A stretch of DNA of 64,000 bases, taken from contig CACWJY010000003.1 in the NCBI GenBank assembly GCA_902761355.1, forward strand, positions 62,001 through 126,000. Direction: 5' to 3'. Position 1 is the stretch's first letter, and every line of letters begins with the position of its first letter. The DNA comes from Fibrobacter succinogenes (lineage in GTDB: Bacteria; Fibrobacterota; Fibrobacteria; Fibrobacterales; Fibrobacteraceae). This document shows positions 25,650 to 33,273 of this stretch, one piece after another. Position numbers and translations under genes: made by a program. The notes beneath the pieces were generated by a model. It ran no database searches. It was not told the DNA's origin and worked only from the letters and a program-made list of their open reading frames with translations.

Positions 25650-26981
25650 CTACTTTGCGATTCTCAAAAAATCATCAAAATACTTGGGATAAGTCTTATT
25701 GATGCAGGCCGGATCCATAATCTTTACCGACACTCCCCCCAGAGCTACCAGACTAAAGCACATGGCCATGCGGTGATCATTATATGTTTCGATAGTCGCT
25801 GGCTGCAACTGTTGCGGCGGCGTAATCGTAATGGAATCGGTCGTTTCGCGGACTTCGGCCCCCACCTTGCGAAGTTCCGCCGACATCGCTGCAATACGGT
25901 CGGTCTCCTTGACACGCCAGCTTGCAATCCCCGAAATAGTCATCGGGGCATCGGCAAAGAGCGCAAGCACCGCTACCGTCATCGCCGCATCAGGGATTTC
26001 GACCGCGTTGAATTCGCCCAGGCTCTTGAGTTTACCCTGCGGGCCTACACATTCAACCCAGTCGGGACCCATCGTAATCGTGGCACCCATTTTCTTGAGG
26101 ACATCGACAAAGGCGATATCGCCCTGGCGGCATTCCGTGCCAATGCCAAGGACGCGGACCTTTCCACCCGCAATGGCCGCAGCGGCAAGCGGATAGCTCG
26201 CAGAGCTCGCATCACCCTCGACCATGTAGTCGCCAGGAGACTTGTAGACGCCCTTGGGCACATAGAAATTCGTCAGGTCACTATGCTTTACTTCTATGCC
26301 AAAGTGTTTCATCACGTCGAGCGTGAGTAGGATATACGGGGCAGAAATCAGCTCGCCTTCAACGTGGATATGAAGCGGAGATTCTGCATAAGGGGCGCAA
26401 ATCAAAAGCGCCGTCAGGTACTGGCTCGAAATATTGCCACGCACCGTCACCGAACCGCCCTTAAGGCCATGCGCGTTGATGCACACCGGCGGAAAACCTT
26501 CCGTTTCCATATAGTCGATATCGGCACCGAGCATGCGGAGCGCATCTACCAAGTCGCGGATGGGGCGTTCTTTCATGCGTTCTTCGCCACTCAGCTGGAA
26601 TACACCACGGCCAAGAGCGAGAGCCGCACACAAAGAGCGCATCGCCGTACCGGCATTGCCCAGATAAAGGCCCGCGACATACTGGCCATCTTCTATCAGC
26701 ATCGAGGGAGCGTCAATCGGACCTCCGCAACCTTCGATAACGGCCTCCGTAAAGTCCTCGGACATTTCCACATGCACGCCAAGAGACTTGAGAGCCTCGC
26801 CCATGTAACGGGTGTCATCACTCTTGAGCAGGTTATGCAGGCGAGTAGTCCCTTCGGCAAGGGCCGACACCAATAAGACACGGTTCGTTATACTTTTAGA
26901 ACCGGGAACGCGAAGTTCACCGTCATAAGACTTTAAAGCAGGAATCTGTATGTTGCTGGGGCGAAAAAAAGGTTCTTCCAT
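25650..26981 (-). CDS. aroA: 3-phosphoshikimate 1-carboxyvinyltransferase (EPSP synthase)
   Basis: A 443-residue EPSP synthase of the shikimate pathway (shikimate-3-phosphate + PEP to EPSP). Visible signatures: the N-terminal PGSKSITNRVLLVSAL substrate loop, LYLGNAGTAMRSL (the glycine-rich glyphosate/PEP-binding loop), EERMKERPI, SSQYLTALL, EGDASSASYPLAAAA and, near the end, RVKETDRI and YNDHRMAMCFSL. The start at ATG 26,981 is selected by alignment to the family; a longer frame to 27,140 overlaps the divergent promoter. TAAATTTA (minus strand, 26,994-26,987) ends 5 nt before the ATG and no ribosome binding site is seen, so translation may be leaderless. It is the first gene of an aroA/solute-binding/PBP4 unit. 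Confidence 0.93.
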   Translation of the reverse strand: MEEPFFRPSNIQIPALKSYDGELRVPGSKSITNRVLLVSALAEGTTRLHNLLKSDDTRYMGEALKSLGVHVEMSEDFTEAVIEGCGGPIDAPSMLIEDGQYVAGLYLGNAGTAMRSLCAALALGRGVFQLSGEERMKERPIRDLVDALRMLGADIDYMETEGFPPVCINAHGLKGGSVTVRGNISSQYLTALLICAPYAESPLHIHVEGELISAPYILLTLDVMKHFGIEVKHSDLTNFYVPKGVYKSPGDYMVEGDASSASYPLAAAAIAGGKVRVLGIGTECRQGDIAFVDVLKKMGATITMGPDWVECVGPQGKLKSLGEFNAVEIPDAAMTVAVLALFADAPMTISGIASWRVKETDRIAAMSAELRKVGAEVRETTDSITITPPQQLQPATIETYNDHRMAMCFSLVALGGVSVKIMDPACINKTYPKYFDDFLRIAK

Positions 26982-27030
26982 AAGTATAAATTTATAAATT
27001 AAATATAAAGATAGACATGCGGAGCCTAAA

Positions 27031-27792
27031 ATGATGAGCGAAATCACAGACCTTAAATTTACCGTGCGTTTTTCGGATTGCGACGAATACGGCAGACTCA
27101 AACTATCGAGCCTGTTCCAGTTCATGGAAGAGGCCGCCATTTCCGACGCCGAACGAGGCGGTTTTGGACTCTGGCGAATGATGAAAGCGGGCTACACTTC
27201 TGCCATCACGCGCATGAAAGTCCGCATCAACCATACTCCGCTCATGGGCGAAGAACTCAGCGTTTCTACCTGGATCAAAGAAATCTACAAGGACAAGGTC
27301 GTACTCAAGGACTACAGCGTACTCGACAGTCAAGGGAATATCCTTGCCGAAGGGACTTCGTCGTGGATTCTGGTAAACCTCAAAACAGGTTATGCCGAAA
27401 ATCCCTCGCATAGCCCCTACCCCTTCCCCGTGCAACTCGAAAAGAGCGCGCTGCCCGAAATGCTCCAGGTGCTGCCCATTGGCGAAGATCCGCAGTTAGT
27501 TTATACAGAACACGCCCGCAACAGCGACCTTGACATCAACCACCACGTGAACCACTGCCGCTACGTGGACTGGATTATAGACTGCCTTTCGAAGCAGGAA
27601 CTCAAGGAACGCGGGATTCGTTCCATCCAGCTGAATTTTGTACAGCAGGTGCCGCTCGGCGCCAACATCAACATTATTCGATTTAAGGATACGAACCACC
27701 ACGCCGTATTCTTCGGAATGAACGCCGACATGGAAAAGAGCCCCACCACCAACCGCTGCCACTTTCAGGCGCGCGTCGGCTTTAAGGCGTAA
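27031..27792 (+). CDS. Acyl-ACP thioesterase (FatA/FatB-like)
   Basis: A 253-residue double hot-dog-fold thioesterase that releases fatty acids from acyl-ACP in the cytoplasm. The first hot-dog half contains FTVRFSDCDEYGRLKLSSLFQFMEEAA and a second half has the catalytic-site pattern NSDLDINHHVNHCRYVDWI (Asp/Asn/His). Length and both halves agree with bacterial acyl-ACP thioesterases. ATG 27,031 follows CGGAG. It overlaps by 11 bp the stop of the convergent ComEC-type gene. No pathway partner is adjacent; the divergent neighbour is aroA. Confidence 0.85.
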   Translation: MMSEITDLKFTVRFSDCDEYGRLKLSSLFQFMEEAAISDAERGGFGLWRMMKAGYTSAITRMKVRINHTPLMGEELSVSTWIKEIYKDKVVLKDYSVLDSQGNILAEGTSSWILVNLKTGYAENPSHSPYPFPVQLEKSALPEMLQVLPIGEDPQLVYTEHARNSDLDINHHVNHCRYVDWIIDCLSKQELKERGIRSIQLNFVQQVPLGANINIIRFKDTNHHAVFFGMNADMEKSPTTNRCHFQARVGFKA

Positions 27793-28687
27793 CTACACCG
27801 ACACCGGGCCACATTTCAAAAGAAAAGCTCCCCTGAAGGTCCGTGCGGAATACCGCCGCCGAATCCCCCGTCACGTAACGGAGTTTTTGAAGCACCTCTA
27901 AAGTCGGGTGACCGTAGCGGTTATCCTTGCCGACGCCGATAGCCGCATATCTCGGGGTGACCTGCGAAAGAAACTTGAGAGAACTGCTTCCCGACGAACC
28001 ATGATGACCGACCTGCAGCAAATCCGCCGAAAGCCCCGGCGAGAGTTCTAACAGCTGCCGCTCCCCCGCCGAATCCAAGTCTCCCGTCAGCAAAAGCGAA
28101 GCGCGCGATTCATCTTCTGTCATCGAGACCTTCATCACCACGCTCGCCTGATTTTCACCAAAACGCCCGTAATCCGGCGGCCAAAGGACCTCCATCCGCA
28201 CGCCTTCCGTAAAAAAGACTGTATCGCCGCGCCCCAAGGTATCGACCGGAATCCTGAGCTGCCGCGCCAGGGCAATGATGCTGTCGTTCACAAGTCCCGC
28301 CGCTGTATCGGGCCCTACCAGCAAGCGCCCCACATGAAGGCGACCCGCCACCGACCCCGCGCCCATTTCCATAAACCCGCCGCCGTGGTCGCGGTGCCCG
28401 TGGCTCACCAGCACCCATTCCAGCGTTCCGATTCCCCGCACCAACAGCGAATCCACGAGTCCCGCCGAATCTGGCCCGGTGTCGTACAGGGCGTAGCGAC
28501 CCTCGCGCTCCAAAAGTACCGCGAGCCCCTGCCCCACATCCAAGAACGTCACCCGCAGCGGCACCGGTTCGCGCTCGCCCTCGGAACTGTACGTACACCC
28601 GACCAGCAGCAACGCCCCCGCCCAACCCGCGGCACACAGCAGCACCCAGACAAAAATCCACACGTTCGTTTTGCGAAATGATTCCAT
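27782..28687 (-). CDS. ComEC/Rec2-type metallo-beta-lactamase-fold protein, probable lipoprotein
   Basis: A 301-residue protein corresponding to only the C-terminal hydrolase domain of ComEC: LRVTFLDVGQGLAVLLE, the metal motif VSHGHRDHGGGF (HxHxDH variant), LLLTGDLDSAGE and LLQVGHHGSSGSSS. It lacks the ComEC membrane channel. Instead it has an N-terminal hydrophobic segment ending in a lipobox-like LLVGC (Cys about 31), so the domain is probably exported and lipid-anchored rather than part of a DNA channel. The role is unknown: possibly an extracytoplasmic nuclease or phosphodiesterase (inference). It is convergent with the thioesterase gene. Confidence 0.78.
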   Translation of the reverse strand: MESFRKTNVWIFVWVLLCAAGWAGALLLVGCTYSSEGEREPVPLRVTFLDVGQGLAVLLEREGRYALYDTGPDSAGLVDSLLVRGIGTLEWVLVSHGHRDHGGGFMEMGAGSVAGRLHVGRLLVGPDTAAGLVNDSIIALARQLRIPVDTLGRGDTVFFTEGVRMEVLWPPDYGRFGENQASVVMKVSMTEDESRASLLLTGDLDSAGERQLLELSPGLSADLLQVGHHGSSGSSSLKFLSQVTPRYAAIGVGKDNRYGHPTLEVLQKLRYVTGDSAAVFRTDLQGSFSFEMWPGVGVVTP

Positions 28688-28818
28688 AAGGTAAAGATTC
28701 CCCTAAAAAGGCAGTCTTTACCTATACACGTACAAGCCCCTCCAAAAGTTCCATTCTCGCCCCTCAAAATGGCATTATTTTGAATTTTTACTATATTTAC
28801 ACCTAACCCGAGGTTTTT

Positions 28819-29184
28819 ATGCAATTACCCAAGTACAAAAAGAAAAAGCGCATCAAGCTGAAAATCTGCCAGGAACCCGGCTGCGGCCGCGAATTCTGGG
28901 GCCACCCGATCGCCAAGTACTGCGAATTGCACCGCGACATCAAGCAGCGTCAAAAGCAGAAAAAGGATGTCGTCAACATCGAGTCCAAGAACATCATCAT
29001 CCGTCACAACTACACGGAATCGATGGACCTCACCTTTAAGTGCTGCCTCGAAGGCTGCAACGAGATGTTCACCATCCGCCTGTTCCCCAAGCAGTACATC
29101 TACCCCCGTTTTTGCGACGAACACCGCAACGACTTCAAGCGCGCGAACTTCCTGCGCATCATCTCGAAGCTCAAAAACGACTAA
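28819..29184 (+). CDS. Small basic protein with two zinc-finger-like Cys/His clusters
   Basis: A 121-residue, strongly basic protein. Two similar clusters are seen: CQEPGCGREF...YCELH at residues about 17-38 and CCLEGCNEMF...FCDEH at about 76-102, each CxxxxC followed by CxxH, as expected for a zinc-binding fold. Lys/Arg-rich stretches lie at the N-terminus, in the middle and at the C-terminus. A nucleic-acid-binding role is plausible but unproven; no family name is recognised. A TATATTTAC box lies about 20 bp before ATG 28,819, GAGG precedes the start, and a strong terminator follows at 29,214. Confidence 0.68.
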   Translation: MQLPKYKKKKRIKLKICQEPGCGREFWGHPIAKYCELHRDIKQRQKQKKDVVNIESKNIIIRHNYTESMDLTFKCCLEGCNEMFTIRLFPKQYIYPRFCDEHRNDFKRANFLRIISKLKND

Positions 29185-29213
29185 AAATCGGCTTTTTACA
29201 TAAAAATTTTAAC

Positions 29214-29244
29214 GCCACCCTTGAAATTTGGGGTGGCTTTTTTA
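29214..29244 (+). terminator. Intrinsic terminator of the zinc-finger-like gene
   Basis: GCCACCC, loop TTGAAATTTG, GGGTGGC, then TTTTTTTAT. It separates the 28,819 gene from the tRNA that follows. Confidence 0.85.
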
Positions 29245-29263
29245 TATTTGGGCTCACACTCAT

Positions 29264-29339
29264 GGTGGGTGTAGCTCAATTGGTTAGAGTCCCAGATTGT
29301 GATTCTGGATGTTGTCGGTTCGAGTCCGGGACATTCTTG
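29264..29339 (+). tRNA. tRNA-His (anticodon GTG), with weak acceptor and T arms
   Basis: The anticodon stem-loop CCAGA-TTGTGAT-TCTGG is perfect and reads His (GTG). The D arm GCTC...GAGT, the leading GGTGGGTGTAGCTC (including an encoded extra 5' G, as in tRNA-His) and the T loop TTCGAGT are typical. The 3' side is unusual: the acceptor strand CATTCTT pairs with GTGGGTG only through G-U pairs and a mismatch, the T stem has a mismatch and an extra base, and no CCA is encoded. It may be a diverged but working tRNA, a decaying copy, or contain a sequence error. Ends are approximate. Confidence 0.6.
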
Positions 29340-29398
29340 CAGATAGAAAAATCCCGCCAGTCGCCTAGCGGAATCCTTTCAAGTCTTCATTGTTTAAT

Positions 29399-30559
29399 TT
29401 ATAGGGCCAAAGCCAAGATTTCCTTGATCGCTGCGGCATCCAGCGGAACATAGTGCCCCACCTTGCCGTTACGCGTTGCACGCGCAGCCATTGCATCAAA
29501 GTCCTTGTCGCCAATCTTCAAGTCGGCAAGCTTTGTCGCAAGACCGAGTTTCTTGAAAAATTCCGTGAGTTTTTCGGACAAGATAACTGCGCGTTCGGTT
29601 TCGCTATAGTTGAACGAATCCACGCCGAAAACCCTGCTCGCGAGGAGCGCAAGTCTCCAAGGCTTCTGAACCGCCATGTACTTTGTCCACGCCACCGTCA
29701 CTACGGCCATGCCTTCGCCATGCGTAATGTTGTACTGTGCCGAAAGTTCGTGTTCAATTCGGTGAGAGCCCCAGTCCGCGCGACGTCCTGCATCCAGGAA
29801 TCCGCCATGGGCAACACTGGCAAGCCACTGGATTTCGCCACGGGCGTTCACATCCTTTTGGTCTTTCAAGAGCTTATCCGCGTTCACGAACAGAGCCCTG
29901 ATCGCTCCCTCAATCAGGTAATCTGTCGTGTCGGAATATTTTTCATCTGAGAAATAGCGTTCCAGCAAGTGCGAAAGCACATCTGCAACCCCCACGAAAG
30001 TTTGGTACGCCGACAGGCCCACCGTATATTTCGGGTTCATAATGGCAAACTTCGGAATGATCCGGTCATCTTCAAAACCGAGCTTCCATTCACCGCTAGA
30101 AAGAATTGCCGCATTGGATGTTTCGGAACCGCTCGATGCTGTGGTTGCGATCACGCCAATGGGTAAAACTTGCTTGGGCGAAACGCCTTTTTCGAAGAAG
30201 TCCCACACGTCTCCGTCGTACGGAATGCCAAGCGCCACCGCCTTCGCTGTATCAATGGAGCTTCCGCCACCGACCGCGAGCACAAAGTCCACCTGGTTTT
30301 CCTTGCCCTGTTTCACGAGTTCGCGCACCAGGTCAATAGAGGGGTTCGGCACCACGTTCCCGTTTTCCGAAAAACGAATCCCGAGTTCCGCAACAGCATC
30401 CTTGATGACGTCGTAAATGCCGAGCGTCTTGATAAAGTCACCGCTGTATACAAGCTGAAGCGATTTCACGCTGTATGCGGCCAAAAGCGATTTCAGTTTC
30501 TGTTCACTGTGTTCGCCAAAAACAATCTTTGCTGGATTATAATATTCGAAGTCAATCAT
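29399..30559 (-). CDS. Iron-containing alcohol dehydrogenase
   Basis: A 386-residue member of the iron-dependent group III alcohol dehydrogenases, closest by motif to NADH-dependent butanol dehydrogenase/YqhD-like enzymes. Nucleotide binding: DFVLAVGGGSSIDTAKAVA. Metal ligands sit in VGVADVLSHLLE (Asp/His), RIEHELSAQYNITHGEGMAVV (two His). It would reduce aldehydes to alcohols in the cytoplasm or help redox balance; the natural substrate is unknown. ATG 30,559. The gene is followed at 29,339 by the tRNA on the other strand, with a small CCGC/GCGG hairpin in between; no clear intrinsic terminator for it was seen. Confidence 0.88.
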   Translation of the reverse strand: MIDFEYYNPAKIVFGEHSEQKLKSLLAAYSVKSLQLVYSGDFIKTLGIYDVIKDAVAELGIRFSENGNVVPNPSIDLVRELVKQGKENQVDFVLAVGGGSSIDTAKAVALGIPYDGDVWDFFEKGVSPKQVLPIGVIATTASSGSETSNAAILSSGEWKLGFEDDRIIPKFAIMNPKYTVGLSAYQTFVGVADVLSHLLERYFSDEKYSDTTDYLIEGAIRALFVNADKLLKDQKDVNARGEIQWLASVAHGGFLDAGRRADWGSHRIEHELSAQYNITHGEGMAVVTVAWTKYMAVQKPWRLALLASRVFGVDSFNYSETERAVILSEKLTEFFKKLGLATKLADLKIGDKDFDAMAARATRNGKVGHYVPLDAAAIKEILALAL

Positions 30560-30592
30560 GTAATACTCTCCGTTACCGCCTTGGCGGCGGCC

Positions 30593-30654
30593 TTAAAAAA
30601 AAGAATCCAGTCCGACGAACGTTTCCTAATGGTGAAAACGCGCTCGGAACTGGA
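30593..30654 (-). terminator. Intrinsic terminator of metY
   Basis: On the minus strand a long stem (TCCAG/CTGGA outer arms at 30,654-30,650 and 30,610-30,606 with CCGA/TCGG and further inner pairs) is followed by TTCTTTTTTTT. It is 16 bp after the metY stop codon. Confidence 0.7.
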
Positions 30655-30670
30655 AACTCAATGCAAACAA

Positions 30671-31954
30671 TTAGATTGCTGCGAAACCGTTTTCGAGGTC
30701 AGCGATAATGTCTTCGTAGTGTTCCGTACCGATAGACACGCGGATCGTTGCCGGGGTAATTTCGGCTGCAGCCAATTCTTCCGGAGAAAGTTCGGCGTGC
30801 GTGGTGGTGTACGGATGAATCACGAGGCTCTTCACGTCGGCAACGTTTGCAAGCAGGCTGAAGATCTTCAGGCTATCGATGAACTTGAAGGCTTCTTCCT
30901 GACCGCCCTTGATGTCGAAGGTGAAAATAGAACCGCCGCCATTCGGGAAGTACTTCTTGTAAAGTTCGTGGTCAGGATGGTTCGGGAGGCTCGGGTGGCT
31001 CACGCGGGTAACCTTCGGATGCTTGGTGAGGAATTCGATAACCTTCTTGGTATTTTCCACATGGCGATCCAAGCGGAGAGAAAGCGTTTCGACACCCTGC
31101 AACAGGAGGAATGCGTTGAACGGAGAAATTGCAGCGCCTTCGTCGCGGAGGAGAATCGTGCGAACGTAGATCACGTAAGCAGCGGCACCCGTCGCGGTGA
31201 AAGGAATTCCGTAGCTCGGGTTCACTTCGGTGAACTGCGGGAACTTGCCGGATGCAGCCCAGTCGAACTTGCCGCCGTCCACGATGATACCGCCGAGAGT
31301 CGTGCCGTGGCCACCGATGAACTTGGTAGCGGAATGCACCACAATGTCGGCACCATGTTCAAGCGGACGAATCAGGTACGGAGTACCGAAGGTGTTGTCG
31401 ATGACCAGAGGAATCTTGTTCTTGTGGGCGATTTCGGAAATGGCTTCGATATCCGGGATGTCGGAATGCGGGTTGCCGAGAGTTTCGATGAAGATGAGCT
31501 TCGTGTTGCTCTTGACAGCGGCTTCGACGCTCTTGAGGTCGTGAGTGTCAACGAAAGTAGATTCGATACCGAAGTCGCGGAGCGTATGCTGCACCAGGTT
31601 GAAAGTACCGCCGTAAACCGTGCGCTGGATAACCACGTGGTCTCCGCTGCGGGCAAGAGCCGTGATGGCGTAAGTGATGGCAGCGGCACCAGAAGCAACC
31701 GCGAGAGCGGCAACGCCGCCTTCGAGGGCAGCGATACGTTCTTCGAGAACGCCCTGAGTCGTATTGGTGATGCGGCCATAGACGTTACCGGCGTCCTTCA
31801 GGGCGAAACGGTCAGCGGCATGCTGTGCGTTATGGAACACGTAAGAGGAGGTCTGGTAAATAGGAACTGCGCGAGAGTCGGTTGCGGGGTCTGCTTGTTC
31901 CTGGCCAACGTGAATCTGAAGAGTTTCAAAATGGAGTTTGTTCTGAGTCGTCAT
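30671..31954 (-). CDS. metY: O-acetylhomoserine sulfhydrylase
   Basis: A 427-residue PLP enzyme of the Cys/Met metabolism family, of the length and sequence of O-acetyl-L-homoserine sulfhydrylase (O-acetylhomoserine + sulfide to homocysteine). Seen: [24 protein letters not shown] near the cofactor, [14 protein letters not shown], the PLP-lysine segment [14 protein letters not shown] and the long insertion region typical of MetY versus MetB. It provides direct sulfhydrylation for methionine. AAAAGG precedes ATG 31,954. It is preceded by an almost 200-nt leader with a short ORF and three hairpins (31,976-32,134), so it is likely regulated at the RNA level. Confidence 0.9.
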   Translation of the reverse strand: MTTQNKLHFETLQIHVGQEQADPATDSRAVPIYQTSSYVFHNAQHAADRFALKDAGNVYGRITNTTQGVLEERIAALEGGVAALAVASGAAAITYAITALARSGDHVVIQRTVYGGTFNLVQHTLRDFGIESTFVDTHDLKSVEAAVKSNTKLIFIETLGNPHSDIPDIEAISEIAHKNKIPLVIDNTFGTPYLIRPLEHGADIVVHSATKFIGGHGTTLGGIIVDGGKFDWAASGKFPQFTEVNPSYGIPFTATGAAAYVIYVRTILLRDEGAAISPFNAFLLLQGVETLSLRLDRHVENTKKVIEFLTKHPKVTRVSHPSLPNHPDHELYKKYFPNGGGSIFTFDIKGGQEEAFKFIDSLKIFSLLANVADVKSLVIHPYTTTHAELSPEELAAAEITPATIRVSIGTEHYEDIIADLENGFAAI

Positions 31955-31975
31955 GGTTAAAATTCCTTTTAGGTT

Positions 31976-32118
31976 GCAGCAAGCAACGGGGTTTTTCGTC
32001 GACCCTTGCTCGCTAAAATTTTTTCTGGGGTGTCCTTTTGGCTTGTTTTTCTAACCCGCAAAGCCTTAAGGACGTAAGACTTTCGGCTAGTTCGTTTTCA
32101 GAATGCCTCTCGGCATTC
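31976..32118 (-). promoter_or_regulatory. Structured leader upstream of metY (three hairpins)
   Basis: In the minus-strand transcript, in order: GAATGCC-GAGA-GGCATTC (32,118-32,101); GTCCTT-AA-GGCTT, 16-nt loop, AAGCC-AA-AAGGAC (32,073-32,032), an 11-bp stem with a symmetric internal loop; and a GC-rich hairpin between GCGAGCAAGGG and CCCCGTTGCTTGC (32,013-31,976). No U tract follows the last hairpin, so translational control of metY is more likely than termination. It does not match the SAM-I consensus as I know it. Confidence 0.5.
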
Positions 32119-32134
32119 GACAGTCACTTATCAT
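32087..32134 (-). CDS. Possible 15-residue leader peptide upstream of metY
   Basis: ATG at 32,134 follows GAAGGAG at good spacing and opens a 15-codon frame, MISDCRMPRGILKTN, ending with TAG at 32,089-32,087. The first leader hairpin lies wholly inside it. It has Met and Cys codons but no run, so a sensing role is weaker than for the cysteine leader at 35,458. It could be a chance ORF. Confidence 0.4.
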   Translation of the reverse strand: MISDCRMPRGILKTN

Positions 32135-32152
32135 AGGCGCTCCTTCGAATGC

Positions 32153-33166
32153 TTAGGAATCGCAAAACATTTTGTTATTCCTACCAATCTTGTGTGAAAT
32201 AAAATAGAATTTGAAATCAAATTCATCAAGTCCCACCGCATTCACGATAGTTCCCCTGATGGCAAGCGTGTCCTGGGAGTTCCTTTGGGCATCGTAGTTC
32301 TGCAGGCCTTCCGTAGTCTGGTCCTTGCAGTTTTCCTTCGTCACGTTAACCTGACGTTCCTCGTATGAACATTCCTTGTCGCCCGCTTTTACGCTAATGG
32401 CGACCTTGTAGTCCAGGGAATCGCGTTCAATATCCGTTATCTTGACGTCGTAAGTCTTTCCATCCAACTTGAACTTCTTCGATGTTTTAGTTTGTTCTAA
32501 AACTTCAATATCAGTTTCTTTTTCAATGGTCTTTATGTAGGCTTCCGGTTCGGGAGAGAACAGGGTGCTGGATAAGCCTACAGTGAGTCCCGTGAATTCA
32601 TTTTCAAGCACAGCATAAAGATTGAGCAAGTATACCGAATTCATGTAGTCGTCGTACTTGAAATAGGCGGATTTATACACCTGTTCTTCCTGAAATTTAT
32701 TTTCGGAAATGGTCAATATCAATTCTTTGTATTGTTCCTCAAAGCCGCGTTCCTCTTTGGACGGACAAATTACGTTGTCTTGATATTTGAAACAACCGGT
32801 ATTTTTCCACTCGCCGTAGATTTTTTCGGTAGAACCGCCAAGGTAGTAATGCGGGTCATCCGTATTGCCGTTAAAGAAAACGACAAGCGTGTCTCCGTGA
32901 ATCTCGTAGGTCGATACATCGGAACCCTGATCCTCTTCGTAAGAAATCTCACCCCAACTAAAGGCATTTTGATGTAGAGTACAGAATTCTACGGTGTGGG
33001 CGTCCTGGCTTACAACAATGCGGCGATTTTCCTTGTCGATAGACACATGCCGGGATTCTTGCTGGGGTTCTGTCGTTTCGGCATTTTCCGGCGAACTGGA
33101 GCTGCTGTCGTCGGAGCAGGCAAAAAAGAACAAGACCGAAGCCAACAGACAAAAATAACGATTCAT
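32153..33166 (-). CDS. Lipoprotein of unknown function (337 aa)
   Basis: An exported protein with lipobox FFAC (Cys17) followed by the Asp-Asp-Ser-Ser-Ser-Ser-Ser linker frequent in Fibrobacter lipoproteins. The body is beta-rich with segments such as NRRIVVSQDAHTVEFCTLHQNAF, YEIHGDTLVVFFNG, GEWKNTGCFKYQDNVICPS and KKFKLDGKTYDVKITDIERD. Several Cys residues may form disulfides. No family is recognised. ATG 33,166 has AAAGGAGG upstream. It lies between the cysK terminator and the metY leader, all on the minus strand; no clear own terminator was found, so it might be partly co-transcribed into the metY leader. Confidence 0.75.
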   Translation of the reverse strand: MNRYFCLLASVLFFFACSDDSSSSSPENAETTEPQQESRHVSIDKENRRIVVSQDAHTVEFCTLHQNAFSWGEISYEEDQGSDVSTYEIHGDTLVVFFNGNTDDPHYYLGGSTEKIYGEWKNTGCFKYQDNVICPSKEERGFEEQYKELILTISENKFQEEQVYKSAYFKYDDYMNSVYLLNLYAVLENEFTGLTVGLSSTLFSPEPEAYIKTIEKETDIEVLEQTKTSKKFKLDGKTYDVKITDIERDSLDYKVAISVKAGDKECSYEERQVNVTKENCKDQTTEGLQNYDAQRNSQDTLAIRGTIVNAVGLDEFDFKFYFISHKIGRNNKMFCDS

Positions 33167-33210
33167 AGAAATCCTCCTTTTTTTCTAGAAATATAAACAA
33201 ATTATGCAAA

Positions 33211-33240
33211 AAAAAGACTCCACCCATTTGGTGGAGCCTT
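33211..33240 (-). terminator. Intrinsic terminator of the metB/mccB-cysK operon
   Basis: On the minus strand GGCTCCACC, loop AAATG, GGTGGAGTC, then TTTTTTTT. It lies 33 bp after the cysK-like stop codon. Confidence 0.85.
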
Positions 33241-33273
33241 GAATAGAGATGGCAAAAAGTCAATTTGAGAAGT

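Noticed and set aside
27031-28687. Competence locus suggested by the ComEC-type gene
   Set aside because: Only the hydrolase domain is present, with a lipoprotein-like signal, and no comEA, comF or pilus genes are nearby.
30170-31960. Plus-strand open frame of almost 600 codons opposite metY and the alcohol dehydrogenase gene
   Set aside because: Both minus-strand genes match well-known enzyme families over their full length; the opposite frame is a codon-bias shadow spanning two genes and an intergenic region.
31976-32134. SAM-I riboswitch upstream of metY
   Set aside because: I could not find the conserved SAM-I core (such as the AGAGGUGGAGGGAC-like stretch) or an associated terminator; left as an unclassified structured leader.
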